Shown: positions 18,301-28,737 of the stretch, one piece after another | Layout: each line of letters opens with the position of its first letter | Position numbering within the stretch: the stretch's first letter is position 1 | NCBI GenBank assembly: GCA_017599285.1 | Contig: JAGFXX010000001.1 | Span: 3,004,501-3,068,500, forward strand | DNA length: 64,000 nucleotides | Reading direction: 5' to 3' | From: Cereibacter azotoformans | GTDB lineage: Bacteria > Pseudomonadota > Alphaproteobacteria > Rhodobacterales > Rhodobacteraceae | Made by a program: the position numbers and the translations under genes | The notes under the pieces: generated by a model | Told to the model about the DNA's origin: nothing | Seen by the model: only the letters and a program-made list of their open reading frames with translations | The model's database searches: none

Positions 18301-19293
18301 TCAGAACGACATCGAGACGCCGACCGAGTAGGTCTCGTTGTCGTCGTCATCGCCGCCGCCGAAGTCGGAGTCGCCGTAGCCGCCGTGCAGCTTCAGACCG
18401 CCGCCGAGGTCATAGGCCGCGGCGATGCCGTAGCCCTTCACCTTGTCCTGCGCGTCCATGTCGAACACACCGTAGTTCGCGCCGATCTGGAAGGCGCCGG
18501 TGGTGAAGCCGGCCGACAGGCCGAGGTGGTTGCCGTCCTGCAGGTCCGAGCTGATGTCGGTGTAGGCGATGCCAGCCACGAAGCCGTTGTTGAAGTCGCC
18601 GGTCAGCGAGACGCCGAGCAGTTCAACATCGCCACCAACGAGGGCGGCGCCTTGGCTGCCGAGCCCGGTGCCAGCGGTTTCAAACGACTGGTAAGCGATG
18701 CCGGCGCCCATGCCGAAGCCGCCGAAGTCGCCGTTCCATTTCGCGCCGACCGCGTAGTTGGTGCTCGCGCCGTCTTCGTCGTCGTCGAGTTCAGCCGACA
18801 CGGCCACGCCGAAGTCGCCGAAGCTGTAGTCGTAGCGGGCGATCTGGTTGTCGTACTTGCCGTCGCCGAAGGCGCCGAAGTAGCCGGCGTGGGTGGTTTC
18901 GTCGTCACCGATCGAACCCGGGTTGCCGATGTTCTCGGTCATCGCCCAGTCCATGGCGCCGTCGATTTCGCCCATGGTCAGGGTGCCGAAGGCGCCCGAG
19001 ATGAAGGCGGCTTCGTTGTCGGCGGTGAAGTTGCCGTTCGAGTCGCCTTCGTCCTTCGAGATTTCGACGCTCACGCCGAACGCGAGGCCGGTGTCGGTCT
19101 CGCTGGTCGCGGTGACCTTGAGGTTGAAGTCGTTGTGGAACTGGGTCTCGTTGGTGTCACGGCCAGCCGGGAGCGGCGCGTTGTCGCCGCCGCCGACGAC
19201 GCCCATCTCGGCGTAGCCCGAGAAGCTGATTTCGGCCGCAGCCACGCCCGCGGTCATGACCAGAGCCGTGGTCGCAAGAAGAATCTGTTTCAT
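18301..19293 (-). CDS. Rhodobacter-type general porin
   Basis: 330 residues: signal peptide MKQILLATTALVMTAGVAAA, mature sequence starting EISFSGYAEMG, as in Rhodobacter porins, then a beta-barrel rich in Gly/Asp with alternating hydrophobic strands, acidic turns (DDDEDG, GGDDDDN) and a C-terminal Phe (VGVSMSF) required for BAM recognition. A 16-stranded trimeric diffusion porin of the outer membrane is expected. Codon choice is strongly biased, indicating high expression. The 284-base upstream gap should hold its promoter. Confidence 0.92.
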   Translation of the reverse strand: MKQILLATTALVMTAGVAAAEISFSGYAEMGVVGGGDNAPLPAGRDTNETQFHNDFNLKVTATSETDTGLAFGVSVEISKDEGDSNGNFTADNEAAFISGAFGTLTMGEIDGAMDWAMTENIGNPGSIGDDETTHAGYFGAFGDGKYDNQIARYDYSFGDFGVAVSAELDDDEDGASTNYAVGAKWNGDFGGFGMGAGIAYQSFETAGTGLGSQGAALVGGDVELLGVSLTGDFNNGFVAGIAYTDISSDLQDGNHLGLSAGFTTGAFQIGANYGVFDMDAQDKVKGYGIAAAYDLGGGLKLHGGYGDSDFGGGDDDDNETYSVGVSMSF

Positions 19294-19577
19294 AGTTTCC
19301 CTCGTTTGTCTCGTCTGCGCCCCAGCTCAGGGGAATCCGAGTGGGCCTGCCTCTGTTTCCCCCCGGATGGCCTCGATTGCAAACGGAACGGGCCTGTTGC
19401 GGGGAAAGACGTTGATGATGGTGCAGTCTTGCCACAGTCCGCGAGGGTGCCCGCGGAACCGTCCAAGGGTCGGTAAAACAGTCGCTTTCCCGCCGCCCGG
19501 ACCGCGGCGCCGGAAAAACCTTGGCACGGTCCGGAGCCTCGGATAGACAGCACGGGACGTCACACACGGGGGACTTC

Positions 19578-20132
19578 ATGAGCTTCCATCGCCTCGCGCG
19601 CGCCGCCCTTCCGGTCGGGCTTGCGCTTTCGCTCTCGGCCTGCGGCGGCATGACGGGCGGGGGAAACAGCGGCTTCACGGGCGGCGGGGCCGAGCGGCAG
19701 GTGGAGGCGGCGGCGGCCCAGCGGCAGGCGGAGTTCGCCGAGCGCAACCGCGGCGCCACGGTGGCCGGCGCCAACAGCGGAAGCCGTTCGAGCCTGTGGG
19801 ACCTGTTCGGCACCAAGGACGATCCCGACACCACCGTCGAGGTGAACAAGTATATCTGGAACGCCGCGCTCGAGGTGCTGAACTTCCTGCCGGTGCAGTC
19901 GGTCGATCCCTTCACCGGGGTGATCTCGACCGGCTATGGCGTGCCGCCGGGCGGCGGGCGGGCCTACCGCGCGACCGTCTATGTGCAGGATCCGGCGCTC
20001 GATGCGCGCTCGCTCAAGGTGGCGTTGCAGGGGCAGGGCGGCGGTCCGGTCTCGGCCGAGACCCAGCGTGCGGTCGAGGATGCGATCCTGACCCGGGCTC
20101 GGCAGCTCCGCCTGCGCGACTCGCGTCTCTGA
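19578..20132 (+). CDS. DUF3576 lipoprotein
   Basis: 184 residues. The N-terminus [19 protein letters not shown] ends in the lipobox LSAC, followed by a Gly-rich linker and a globular domain with [34 protein letters not shown] and [19 protein letters not shown], which define DUF3576. Members are predicted outer-membrane lipoproteins without known function. The start has GGGGGACTTC upstream. It precedes leuS and the LPS-transport gene lptE, so an envelope role is plausible. Confidence 0.85.
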   Translation: MSFHRLARAALPVGLALSLSACGGMTGGGNSGFTGGGAERQVEAAAAQRQAEFAERNRGATVAGANSGSRSSLWDLFGTKDDPDTTVEVNKYIWNAALEVLNFLPVQSVDPFTGVISTGYGVPPGGGRAYRATVYVQDPALDARSLKVALQGQGGGPVSAETQRAVEDAILTRARQLRLRDSRL

Positions 20133-20214
20133 CGGAGCGGACGCAGGGGCGGCTCTGGACCTCGGCCGCCGCCTCGGTGTAACTGCGGGCGATCCCTGTT
20201 CCGAAGAGGCCGCC

Positions 20215-22758
20215 ATGTCGCGTTACGACCCCGCTGCAACCGAAAGCCGTTGGCAGGCCGCCTGGGATGAGGCGGGCGTCTTCACGGCGCGGCACGACCC
20301 CTCGCGGCCGAAATATTATGTGCTCGAGATGTTCCCCTATCCGTCGGGGCGCATCCACATGGGGCATGTGCGCAACTACACGATGGGCGATGTGGTGGCG
20401 CGGCAGAAGGCGGCTGCGGGCTATTCGGTTCTGCATCCGATGGGCTGGGACGCCTTCGGGATGCCCGCCGAGAACGCCGCGATGGAGCGCGGCGGCCACC
20501 CCAAGGACTGGACCTACGGCAACATCGCCGACATGCGGGCGCAGATGAAGCCCCTGGGCCTCTCGATCGACTGGAGCCGCGAGTTCGCGACCTGCGATCC
20601 GGAATATTACGGCCAGCAGCAGGCGATGTTCATCGACATGCTCGAGGCGGGCCTGATCTACCGCAAGAACGCCGTGGTGAACTGGGACCCGGTGGACATG
20701 ACGGTGCTCGCCAACGAGCAGGTGATCGACGGCAAGGGCTGGCGCTCGAACGCGCCGGTCGAGCGGCGGGAACTCACGCAGTGGTTCTTCCGCATCTCGG
20801 ACTATGCGGGTGAACTGCTGGAGGCGCTGGACAGGCTGAAGGACTGGCCCGAGAAGGTGCGGCTGATGCAGGCCAACTGGATCGGCCAGTCGCGCGGGCT
20901 GCAGTTCGCCTTCTCGACGGTGAATGCGCCGGAAGGATTCGACCGGCTCGAGGTTTACACCACGCGCCCCGACACGCTGCTGGGGGCGTCCTTCGCCGCG
21001 ATCTCGCCGGATCATCCGCTGGCGAAACATCTGGAGCGGCACGATGCGGGCGCGGCCGAGTTCGTCGCCGAATGCCGCCGTGTCGGCACCTCGGAAGAGG
21101 CGCTGGAGAAGGCGGAGAAAAAGGGTTTCGACACCGGCATCCGGGTGCGGCATCCCTTTGACACCGCTTGGGAACTGCCGGTCTATATCGCGAACTTCAT
21201 CCTGATGGATTACGGCACGGGGGCGATTTTCGGCTGCCCGGCGCATGACCAGCGCGATTTCGAGTTCGCCTCGAAATACGGGCTGCCGATCCCGCCGGTG
21301 TTCGTCGCCGAAGGAACCGAAGAGGCGCCGCTGACCGAGGCCTTCGTTCCGATGAAGTCCGAGCGCGTGGCTTATGTCCGCGGCTTTGCGGGCGCCGAGA
21401 TCCAGACCGGCGAGGAGGCCGTCGCCGCCGCCATCGACTTCTGCGAATCGAAGGGTGTCGGCCGCGGCGTCACCAACTATCGCCTGCGCGACTGGGGCAT
21501 CAGCCGCCAGCGCTACTGGGGCTGCCCGATCCCGGTCATCCACTGCGAAACCTGCGGTGTGGTGCCGGAGGCGAAGGAGAACCTGCCGGTGCGCCTGCCC
21601 GACGACGTGACCTTCGACGTGCCGGGCAACCCGCTCGATCGCCATCCGACGTGGCGCGACTGCACCTGCCCGAAATGCGGCGCCAAGGCCCGGCGCGAGA
21701 CCGACACGATGGACACGTTTGTCGATTCGAGCTGGTACTACGCGCGCTTCACCGCGCCCCGTGCGACGACGCCCACCGACCCCGAGGAAGCCGACTACTG
21801 GATGAACGTCGATCAATATATCGGCGGCATCGAGCACGCGATCCTGCACCTGCTCTACTCGCGCTTCTTCGCGCGGGCGATGCAGAAGACCGGCCACCTG
21901 CCCGCGAAGGCGATCGAGCCGTTCAACGCGCTCTTCACGCAAGGAATGGTGACGCACGAGATCTACCTGACCCGCGATGCTGCGGGCCGGCCGGTCTATC
22001 ACCTGCCCGAGGACGTCACCGACGGAAAGCTCGCCGATGGCACGCCGGTCGAGATCATCCCCTCGGCCAAGATGTCGAAATCCAAGAAGAACGTCGTCGA
22101 TCCGATGAACATCATCAGCCAGTTCGGCGCCGATACGGCGCGCTGGTTCGTGATGTCGGACAGCCCGCCCGAGCGCGACGTGGAATGGACGGCCTCGGGC
22201 GCCGAGGCGGCGTTCAAGCATCTGGGCCGCGTCTGGCGGCTGGCTGACGAGATTGCGCGCGCCGAAGGCGCCCCCACGGCCGAGGATGTGGCGCTCGATC
22301 GTGCCACCGCCAAGGCCATCGCCGAGGTGACGCAGGGCATCGAGGGCTTTGCCTTCAACAAGGCCATCGCCAAGCTCTACGAATTCACCAACACGCTGTC
22401 GCGCTCGGGCGCGGGGGCCGAGGCGAAGCGGCGGGCGATGCGGACCATGGCGCAGCTGATGTCGCCGATGGTGCCGCACCTTGCGGAAGAGGTCTGGTCG
22501 ATGCTCGGCGGCGAGGGGCTGGTTGCGCAGGCGCCCTGGCCCAAGGCGGACCCTGCGCTTCTGGTCGATGACATGGTGACCCTGCCGATCCAGATCAACG
22601 GCAAGCGCCGGGCCGAAGTCACGGTGCCGAAGGACATGGCCGCTTCCGAGGTTGAAAAGCTGGTGCTGGCGGACGAAGCTGTGCAGCGTGCGCTGTCGGG
22701 AGGCGCTCCGAAGAAGCTGATCGTCGTGCCGGGCCGCATCGTCAATGTCGTCATCTGA
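20215..22758 (+). CDS. leuS: Leucyl-tRNA synthetase
   Basis: 847 residues. Class Ia catalytic core with the HIGH-type motif HMGH ([14 protein letters not shown], about residue 46) and KMSKS in AKMSKSKKN near 617. The CP1 editing domain includes [20 protein letters not shown]; the leucine-specific and anticodon domains follow and the C-terminus ends [15 protein letters not shown]. First gene of a leuS-lptE-holA operon, overlapping lptE by 14 bases. Confidence 0.97.
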   Translation: MSRYDPAATESRWQAAWDEAGVFTARHDPSRPKYYVLEMFPYPSGRIHMGHVRNYTMGDVVARQKAAAGYSVLHPMGWDAFGMPAENAAMERGGHPKDWTYGNIADMRAQMKPLGLSIDWSREFATCDPEYYGQQQAMFIDMLEAGLIYRKNAVVNWDPVDMTVLANEQVIDGKGWRSNAPVERRELTQWFFRISDYAGELLEALDRLKDWPEKVRLMQANWIGQSRGLQFAFSTVNAPEGFDRLEVYTTRPDTLLGASFAAISPDHPLAKHLERHDAGAAEFVAECRRVGTSEEALEKAEKKGFDTGIRVRHPFDTAWELPVYIANFILMDYGTGAIFGCPAHDQRDFEFASKYGLPIPPVFVAEGTEEAPLTEAFVPMKSERVAYVRGFAGAEIQTGEEAVAAAIDFCESKGVGRGVTNYRLRDWGISRQRYWGCPIPVIHCETCGVVPEAKENLPVRLPDDVTFDVPGNPLDRHPTWRDCTCPKCGAKARRETDTMDTFVDSSWYYARFTAPRATTPTDPEEADYWMNVDQYIGGIEHAILHLLYSRFFARAMQKTGHLPAKAIEPFNALFTQGMVTHEIYLTRDAAGRPVYHLPEDVTDGKLADGTPVEIIPSAKMSKSKKNVVDPMNIISQFGADTARWFVMSDSPPERDVEWTASGAEAAFKHLGRVWRLADEIARAEGAPTAEDVALDRATAKAIAEVTQGIEGFAFNKAIAKLYEFTNTLSRSGAGAEAKRRAMRTMAQLMSPMVPHLAEEVWSMLGGEGLVAQAPWPKADPALLVDDMVTLPIQINGKRRAEVTVPKDMAASEVEKLVLADEAVQRALSGGAPKKLIVVPGRIVNVVI

Positions 22759-23233
22759 CCGCCGCTCCTTCCTGCTCGCCGCGCTGGCACTGGCCGGCTG
22801 CGGCTTCCGTCCGGCCTATGGGCCGGGCGGCCCGGCCGAGAAGCTGCAGGGCTCGATCCGCGTGGAGGATCCGACCGACAAGAACGGGTTCGACCTCGTG
22901 GAGCGGCTGGAAGAGCGGATCGGCCGCCCCGAGGCGCCGCGCTTCGACCTGCGCTACCGGATCTCGACCAGCATCGACAGCGTGGGCATCACGCCGTCGG
23001 ACTCCATCACCCGCTACAACCTGACCGGCCGGATCGAGTTCACGCTTGTGGAGCGGGCCAGCGGAGAGGTCGTCCAGAGCGGGACGGTCTCCAACTTCAC
23101 CTCCTGGTCGGCGACCGGATCGACCGTTGCGGCGCTGGTGGCCGAAGAGGATGCCAAATACCGCCTGATGCGCATCCTGGCCGACCAGATCGTGACGCAA
23201 CTGATCGCGACGTCGGGGCGCTGGCTGGCATGA
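22745..23233 (+). CDS. lptE: LPS-assembly lipoprotein LptE
   Basis: 162 residues with a signal peptide and lipobox LALAGC (lipidated Cys19), followed by GFRPAYG, the usual LptE start. LptE plugs the LptD barrel to insert lipopolysaccharide into the outer membrane. Position between leuS and holA is strongly conserved in proteobacteria and supports the call despite low sequence conservation in this family. Overlaps both neighbours. Confidence 0.88.
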   Translation: MSSSDRRSFLLAALALAGCGFRPAYGPGGPAEKLQGSIRVEDPTDKNGFDLVERLEERIGRPEAPRFDLRYRISTSIDSVGITPSDSITRYNLTGRIEFTLVERASGEVVQSGTVSNFTSWSATGSTVAALVAEEDAKYRLMRILADQIVTQLIATSGRWLA

Positions 23234-24222
23234 TCCTGCGCGGCGCCGAGGCCGTGCGTTATCTTGCGAAGCCCGATCCGGCGCGCGCGGGGCTGCTTGT
23301 CTTCGGGCAGGATGCGATGCGGGTCGCCCTGAAACGACAGGAGGCGATCCTCGGCCTGATCGGTGCGGAGGGCGCGGCCGAGATGCGGCTGACCCGGATT
23401 CCCGCCTCGGAGCTGCGTCGGGATCCGGCGGCGCTGATGGACGCCATGACGGCGAAAGGATTTTTCGATGGCCCCCGTGCGGTGCTGCTGGAAGAGGCCA
23501 CCGACGGTCTGGCGGACCTGATCGGGAAGGTGCTCAGGGAGTGGCGTCCGGGGGACGCGCAGGTGGTGGTGACGGCCGGGGGACTCACGGGCCGCTCTGC
23601 GCTGAAAAAACTGTTCGAGGCGCATCCGAACGCGGTCTGCATCGGCCTCTACGACGATCCGCCCACGCGGGAGGAGATCGACACGATGCTCCGGCAGGCC
23701 GGCCTCGGGCGCATCGACCCTGCGGCGATGGCGGGTCTCGCTGCGCTGGCCCGCGACCTCGATCCGGGCGACTTCCGGCAGACGGTGGAAAAGCTCGCGC
23801 TTTACAAGCTTGGCGATTCCGCACCGCTCTCGTCGGCGGATGTGGCTGAGATGGCGCCTGCGTCGATCGAGGCGGGCGTGGACGAGGTGATCCACGCCGT
23901 CGCCGAGGGGCGGCGCGCCGAAGTCTCGCCGCTTGTCCGCCGGCTTGAGGCGCAGGGGGTCACGGCTGTGGCCCTCTGCATCGGCGCCATGCGCCATTTC
24001 CGCAGCCTGCACCGGATCGCCGCCGGGGCGGAGCCGGGGCGGGGAGGCTTCAACCCCCGGCAGGAGCGGATGCAGCGGCAGGCCCGCCAGTGGGGCGTAA
24101 GCCGGCTGGAAGAGGCTCTCACGCTGCTGGTCGAGACGGACCTCACGCTCCGCTCGGCCAGTCGCGCCCCCGCCATGGCCGTGATGGAGCGCGCGCTGAT
24201 CCGGCTCTGCACGGTCAGGTGA
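23230..24222 (+). CDS. holA: DNA polymerase III subunit delta
   Basis: 330 residues. Delta is the clamp-loader wrench that opens the beta clamp. Family features are the AAA+-like N-terminal domain (LLVFGQDAMRVALKRQEAI), the RRDPAALMDAMTAKGFFDGPRAVLLEEA segment broken across domain I, and the C-terminal domain III with a helical AVALCIGAMRHFRSL motif. The start overlaps the lptE stop by four bases. Confidence 0.9.
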   Translation: MILRGAEAVRYLAKPDPARAGLLVFGQDAMRVALKRQEAILGLIGAEGAAEMRLTRIPASELRRDPAALMDAMTAKGFFDGPRAVLLEEATDGLADLIGKVLREWRPGDAQVVVTAGGLTGRSALKKLFEAHPNAVCIGLYDDPPTREEIDTMLRQAGLGRIDPAAMAGLAALARDLDPGDFRQTVEKLALYKLGDSAPLSSADVAEMAPASIEAGVDEVIHAVAEGRRAEVSPLVRRLEAQGVTAVALCIGAMRHFRSLHRIAAGAEPGRGGFNPRQERMQRQARQWGVSRLEEALTLLVETDLTLRSASRAPAMAVMERALIRLCTVR

Positions 24223-24329
24223 CGGCCGATTCTCGCAGGCCCGGCCCGTGATGCCTCTACCGGGGGTGAATCCTCGCGCGGAACATGCTAGATCCTGTGG
24301 CAGGCAGAACAAGAAACTTGGAGCAGACA

Positions 24330-25025
24330 ATGAACAGGCTATCCCTGCTCGCCCTTGGGGCGGCGCTGGCGGCATCTCCGGCGGCCGCCCAGATGACGGG
24401 TGCGACCCTCGATTTCGGCCATTCCTTCTTCACCGAGGATGCCGACGTGGCCAAGACCAGCCTTGGCGGCAGCGCCGAGATGTCGATCGGGACCAACTTC
24501 GGCGTGCAGGGCGATCTCGGCTATTCGCGGCTGCACGGGATCAAGGATGATGCGACCTCGGTGGCCGTTCATGGCCTGCTCTATGTCACGCCCGAGACCG
24601 CGCTCGGCGCCTTTTACGGGATCGAGGAACTGGCGGGCGACGGTGTGAACTTCTACGGGTTCGAGGTCGGCCAGAAGAGCGACTTCTTCGACGTCGAGGC
24701 CTATGTCGGGCGTGCGGACGATTCCGGCCTGACCGGCTCGATGATGGGGCTGGAAGGTCGCGTGTCGCTGGCCAGCGGCTTCGGGGTCGGCGCCAAGGTG
24801 AACCACCTCGATGTCGAGGGGCTCGATACCACGCGCATCGGGCTGACCGGCGACTACACGCTGCCGAACGGGCTGGCGCTGACGGCCGAGCTGGGGACGG
24901 TCAATGCGGATGATCTCGGGCTTGACGGGTCCGAGCCCTACATCGGCCTCGGTGCCCGCTTCGACTTCGGACGCGGCACGATGTTCAGCCGGCGGACCCT
25001 GACGGCGGTGGCTCCGGGGCTCTGA
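24330..25025 (+). CDS. Small outer-membrane beta-barrel-like protein
   Basis: 231 residues: signal peptide MNRLSLLALGAALAASPAAA, then repeated amphipathic strands such as GATLDFGHSFF, FGVQGDLGYSRL and GFGVGAKVNHLDV, ending in a Gly-rich ARFDFGRG strand. Porin-like, but short; no exact family is recognised. The start ATG has TTGGAGCAGACA upstream. Its last 41 bases overlap the end of the convergent flavoprotein gene, an unusually deep tail-to-tail overlap. Confidence 0.65.
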   Translation: MNRLSLLALGAALAASPAAAQMTGATLDFGHSFFTEDADVAKTSLGGSAEMSIGTNFGVQGDLGYSRLHGIKDDATSVAVHGLLYVTPETALGAFYGIEELAGDGVNFYGFEVGQKSDFFDVEAYVGRADDSGLTGSMMGLEGRVSLASGFGVGAKVNHLDVEGLDTTRIGLTGDYTLPNGLALTAELGTVNADDLGLDGSEPYIGLGARFDFGRGTMFSRRTLTAVAPGL

Positions 25026-26193
25026 CGCCGGGCCCGTTGAAAAAGGCTGCCGCGCGGCCGGCATGGCGTCCGGTCGCGAGGCAGGCGGTGAGGAGATAGC
25101 CCCCGGTCGGCGCCTCCCAGTCCAGCATTTCCCCGCAGGCAAAGACGCCCGGAAGCGCGCGCAGTTCGAGGCTGTCGGTCAGGCTTTCGCGGGTGATGCC
25201 CCCGGCGGTCGAGATCGCCTCGTCGAGCGGACGTGGCCCGTCCAGCGGCACCGGCAGCTCCTTGAGCCGGGCCGCCAGAACCTCGATCGGGGGGAGGGGA
25301 CGCGCGAACTCCTGCACCAGCGCCACGGCTGCGGGCGCAAGGCCCAGCTTGCGCAGGCGGTTTGCGAGGCTCTCTCCGGCCCGGCCGCGGGCCAGCCGGG
25401 CGCGCACCTCATCCACTGTCAGATCCGGCAACAGATCGAGCGCAAGCGGAGCGCCTTCGCGCAGCAGGCGCGCGATGGCGTAGATGCCGCCGCCCTCGAG
25501 GCCGCGGGCCGAGATCACGAACTCGCCCCTCTCCCGACGATCCCCCGCCAGCAGGGCCACACCCTTGACGGGCGAACCGAAATGCCGGGCCATGTGCGCA
25601 GACCAGGTCACGCGGAAACCCATGTTGGCGGGGCGGAAGGGCGCGATCACGATGCCGCGGGCGGCAAGCCACGGGGCCCATGCACCGTCCGAGCCCAGCC
25701 GCGACCAGCTCGCCCCGCCGAGGGCGAGCACGGTCACGCGCGGCGCGAGTTCGACCATGCCGTCGGGCGTGCGGAAGCAAAGACCCGCGCCAAACCCTTC
25801 CCAGCGCCAGCGGGTGCGGATCTCGACGCCGAGCGAGGTCAGCCGCGCGAGCCAGGCCCGCAGCAGCGGGGACGCCTTCATGGCCTCCGGGAAGACCCGC
25901 CCGGACGAGCCGGTGAAGACCGGCTGCCCGAGCGCGCGGCACCAGTCCTGCACCTCGGCCGGCCCGAAGTCGGCGAGCATGGGCGCCAGCCAGTCCGCGG
26001 CCTCCTCATACCGGGCAAGGAAGGATGCGGCCGGCTCGTCCTTGGTGATGTTGAGGCCCGATTTGCCGGCCATCAGCAGCTTGCGCGCGACGCTGGGTTT
26101 CGCCTCGCAGATCACGGTCCGGCGTCCGGCCCGTGCAAGTTCTTCGGCCGCCATGAGGCCCGCCGGCCCGCCGCCGATCACCAGAGCGTCCAT
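24985..26193 (-). CDS. BaiN/HI0933-family FAD-dependent oxidoreductase
   Basis: 402 residues. Dinucleotide-binding GGGPAGLMAAEELARAG is at 8-24, followed by the family's KLLMAGKSGLNITKDEP, SSGRVFPEAMKASPLLRAWL and the C-terminal FACGEMLDWEAPTGGYLL with the second FAD contact. Related to flavoproteins of unknown physiological substrate (some act on bile acids, hence BaiN). The ATG at 26193 is preferred to a TTG 15 bases upstream. Last chromosomal gene before the prophage remnant. Confidence 0.88.
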   Translation of the reverse strand: MDALVIGGGPAGLMAAEELARAGRRTVICEAKPSVARKLLMAGKSGLNITKDEPAASFLARYEEAADWLAPMLADFGPAEVQDWCRALGQPVFTGSSGRVFPEAMKASPLLRAWLARLTSLGVEIRTRWRWEGFGAGLCFRTPDGMVELAPRVTVLALGGASWSRLGSDGAWAPWLAARGIVIAPFRPANMGFRVTWSAHMARHFGSPVKGVALLAGDRRERGEFVISARGLEGGGIYAIARLLREGAPLALDLLPDLTVDEVRARLARGRAGESLANRLRKLGLAPAAVALVQEFARPLPPIEVLAARLKELPVPLDGPRPLDEAISTAGGITRESLTDSLELRALPGVFACGEMLDWEAPTGGYLLTACLATGRHAGRAAAFFNGPGVRAPEPPPSGSAG

Positions 26194-26310
26194 GTGTTCG
26201 TCCCGCAACTGTCTGCGGGCGCACCCTAGTCGGGGGGCAGCGAAACAGGAAGAGAGCGCGGCACCGTCTCGCGGCGCCGCGCCCGGCTGACAGCTGCAAA
26301 GGACAGCGGG

Positions 26311-28737
26311 TCAGTAGGTCGGATCGGGAAGCTGCTTGCCGTTCGGCCAGGGCCGCGCGTCTGTGACGGGCACGAGCGAGGCGGCCGAGGTCTCGTAGCG
26401 CGCGGCCGAGTAGATGTGCATGTCGCCGCTTCCGTCGCTGTAGGCGTAGCTGTCCGGGCTCGCGAACTTGGCGGCCACGTCGAACATCGGATAGAGCGAC
26501 CAGTTCGCGTCCCAGTTCTGGTGCTTGGCGCCGTTCGGCCCGCAATAGACCTCGATGCCGTCAATGAAACAGTAGATCCGCTCCCGGGTCACGAGTACGG
26601 CGTAGTCGTGGATCTCCGAATAGGCGTCAAAGCTGTCGAATCCCAGCTTGCGAAGATCGAACTTGAGGGGCGCGCGCGTCCTGACCGAAAGCGAGCCATA
26701 TTCGCCCGAGTGGACGTTGCAGGTGCTCCAGCCGCCATCGGGCCAGGATCCGTAGATGCTGTTGAAATGCTCGAAGACGTCGATCTCGGGCGGCCATCCT
26801 TCGGCGATCAGCCAGAAGGCGGGCCACGAGAACTTGCGGCTGGACGTGACGCAGCGCGCCGTCCAGATGCCGGTCTTGCCCCGCCACTCCGGCATGCGCT
26901 GGCCGATCAGCACCGAGGCCTGATGGTAGAAGATGCGGGTCGAATTGTAGGTCACCGGAGCGGGCAGGCGGCAGGAGCGGAGGCGGATCGCGGTGCGGCC
27001 CTGCCCGTCGCTCACCCTCGCATGGGGGAATGCGGACTGCGTGGGCCAGACATCCTCGTTCATGTAGAGGCCGACCTCGGCGTTGCCGTCCTGCGTGTAG
27101 CCGTGCGAGAGGCGCGAGCGCCAGCAGGGCGTGCCCGACGCACTGTTGTCGATGTAGCCCGTATCCGACCAGCGCACGTTGGCGGCATCGAGCTGCGCCG
27201 TCGGTGTGCCGGAGATGTCCAGCCGCATCGGCGGGCGGTGGCGGGGCAGGACGGCCGGCGGCTCGTTCACCGCGCCGTCCTTGATCTCGATGTAGGCCGA
27301 AACCGGGGACGCCGTGCGCCAGCCGCCCATGTCCGTGTGGAGATAGAGGAGGAACCTCTGGCCCGCGGTCCGGGTCGTGGTCCGCATGTCGATGGTGATC
27401 CACATCTCGGGATCGTCATCCGGCCGCCAGACATGCCAGTAGTCTCCGACCCAGAGCGACTGGTCGGATCCGACGTTGATGCCGCCCCCGGTCGAGTTCT
27501 GGACGAAGGGCCTCAGGATCGCGGTCATCCGCACCGGCTGATCCGCCGTCACCTTGATGTGGGCGTAGCGTTGGCCCGGAGGAACATGGACCGTTCGGGT
27601 GGCCGGATCGTCATAGGCAATCACCGGCAGGGGCAGGGTGCCCAGCAGCTCCCACGGATTGGCCTCGACCGGAGCCGGAAGGGTGCCGCCGCTGCCGGCG
27701 GGGGCGGCGACCTCGACCGGGGCGGCCGACGCACCGTCGAAGGCCCACGAGAACCGCTGGCACCGGACGGTTGCCAGCCCGTTCCCGCCCCCGGCGCAGA
27801 GGCCGGCCCAGCCGCCGGTGGTGATCGGGCTCGTGTCCGTCAGGGTTCCCGTCCAGGCGGCGGGCTCGTTCGCGGTGGCGGCCCAGGCCTTCCAGGAGAG
27901 TGTCGCACCCACCATGCGAACGCGCAGCCAGCAGTCGCCCTCGGCCGCCCGCGCGAAGGCGAGGTTCGACAGGATGGTGGCCGTGCCCTCGTTGAACCGC
28001 ACGACCTGCAGCGACGGTCCCGAGCCGTTGTTGTTGAACATCACCCGGTAGCCGGTTTCACGCGCGGCCGCGCCCGCGGCCCGCACCGCAAGGCCGGCAA
28101 AGCCGCCCGCCTCGGCAAAGGTGAAGAGCGCGAGTGTCTCGATATCGACGGCGCCGTCCGCCGCGTCGCAGGCCAGGAGCGAGCGGGCCGTGCTGGTCGG
28201 CTCGGCCTGCACGCAGCCCTGCGCCTCGATCCAAGGGAGCGCGTTCCACACCTGCCGCCAGCCCTCCGGGGATCCGCCGGTGCCATCCTCGAACAGGTCG
28301 GCCATGCCGACGTCCGGTGTGGTGGTGCCTTCAAGCTGGCTGATGCGGTTCAGCGCCCCGGTCAGATGGTTCTCGAGCTGGTCGAGCGCATCCTGCACGC
28401 GCACCAGGCGGTCCGAGAGCGCCGCATCGCCGGCATCTGTCGTCCGACTGAGGGTGTTGAGCCGGTCGGACAGTTCGTTGTCGCCGCCACTGCTGCTGTC
28501 GGCCAGCCCCGGAAGCGCGGTCTCGAGCGCCGCGAGGCGCGCGAGAAGGTCGGCGGTCTCGTCCGAGGCGTGTGCGCCGAGCGCAAGGAGATCGGCCCGA
28601 ACCGCAGCGAGTTGCGCGGCGAGCCCGTCGGCTTCGGCCTGCGCGTTCTGGACCTGAGCGGCCAGCTGTGTCTCGAGCCCCGCGATCCGCGCGGCGAGCG
28701 CGTCGAGGAAGGGTGTGATGTCGGGATCTATTGCCAT
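26311..28737 (-). CDS. GH16-domain fibre-like protein (candidate phage tail depolymerase)
   Basis: 808 residues. About 1-150 is a heptad-rich coiled coil (AARIAGLETQLAAQVQNAQA and similar), as in trimeric tail fibres. A jelly-roll, lectin-like middle (about 160-360) follows, then a C-terminal glycoside hydrolase family 16 domain with the catalytic motif EIDVFEH at 651-657 (nucleophile Glu651, Asp653, acid/base Glu656). GH16 enzymes cleave beta-1,3/1,4 glucans and galactans. No signal peptide, so secretion would be by virion or lysis. The start has AGAGGAAACGCC upstream. Intact, in contrast to the nearby head genes. Confidence 0.7.
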   Translation of the reverse strand: MAIDPDITPFLDALAARIAGLETQLAAQVQNAQAEADGLAAQLAAVRADLLALGAHASDETADLLARLAALETALPGLADSSSGGDNELSDRLNTLSRTTDAGDAALSDRLVRVQDALDQLENHLTGALNRISQLEGTTTPDVGMADLFEDGTGGSPEGWRQVWNALPWIEAQGCVQAEPTSTARSLLACDAADGAVDIETLALFTFAEAGGFAGLAVRAAGAAARETGYRVMFNNNGSGPSLQVVRFNEGTATILSNLAFARAAEGDCWLRVRMVGATLSWKAWAATANEPAAWTGTLTDTSPITTGGWAGLCAGGGNGLATVRCQRFSWAFDGASAAPVEVAAPAGSGGTLPAPVEANPWELLGTLPLPVIAYDDPATRTVHVPPGQRYAHIKVTADQPVRMTAILRPFVQNSTGGGINVGSDQSLWVGDYWHVWRPDDDPEMWITIDMRTTTRTAGQRFLLYLHTDMGGWRTASPVSAYIEIKDGAVNEPPAVLPRHRPPMRLDISGTPTAQLDAANVRWSDTGYIDNSASGTPCWRSRLSHGYTQDGNAEVGLYMNEDVWPTQSAFPHARVSDGQGRTAIRLRSCRLPAPVTYNSTRIFYHQASVLIGQRMPEWRGKTGIWTARCVTSSRKFSWPAFWLIAEGWPPEIDVFEHFNSIYGSWPDGGWSTCNVHSGEYGSLSVRTRAPLKFDLRKLGFDSFDAYSEIHDYAVLVTRERIYCFIDGIEVYCGPNGAKHQNWDANWSLYPMFDVAAKFASPDSYAYSDGSGDMHIYSAARYETSAASLVPVTDARPWPNGKQLPDPTY

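Noticed and set aside
20014..22479. An 821-codon minus-strand open frame opposite leuS
   Set aside because: Antisense shadow of leuS, which has all synthetase motifs.
26194..26310. attR copy of the tRNA-Arg 3' end
   Set aside because: Searched by eye for TTCAAGTCCTGCCGGGG in both orientations at the far prophage end; not found, so no att site is claimed.
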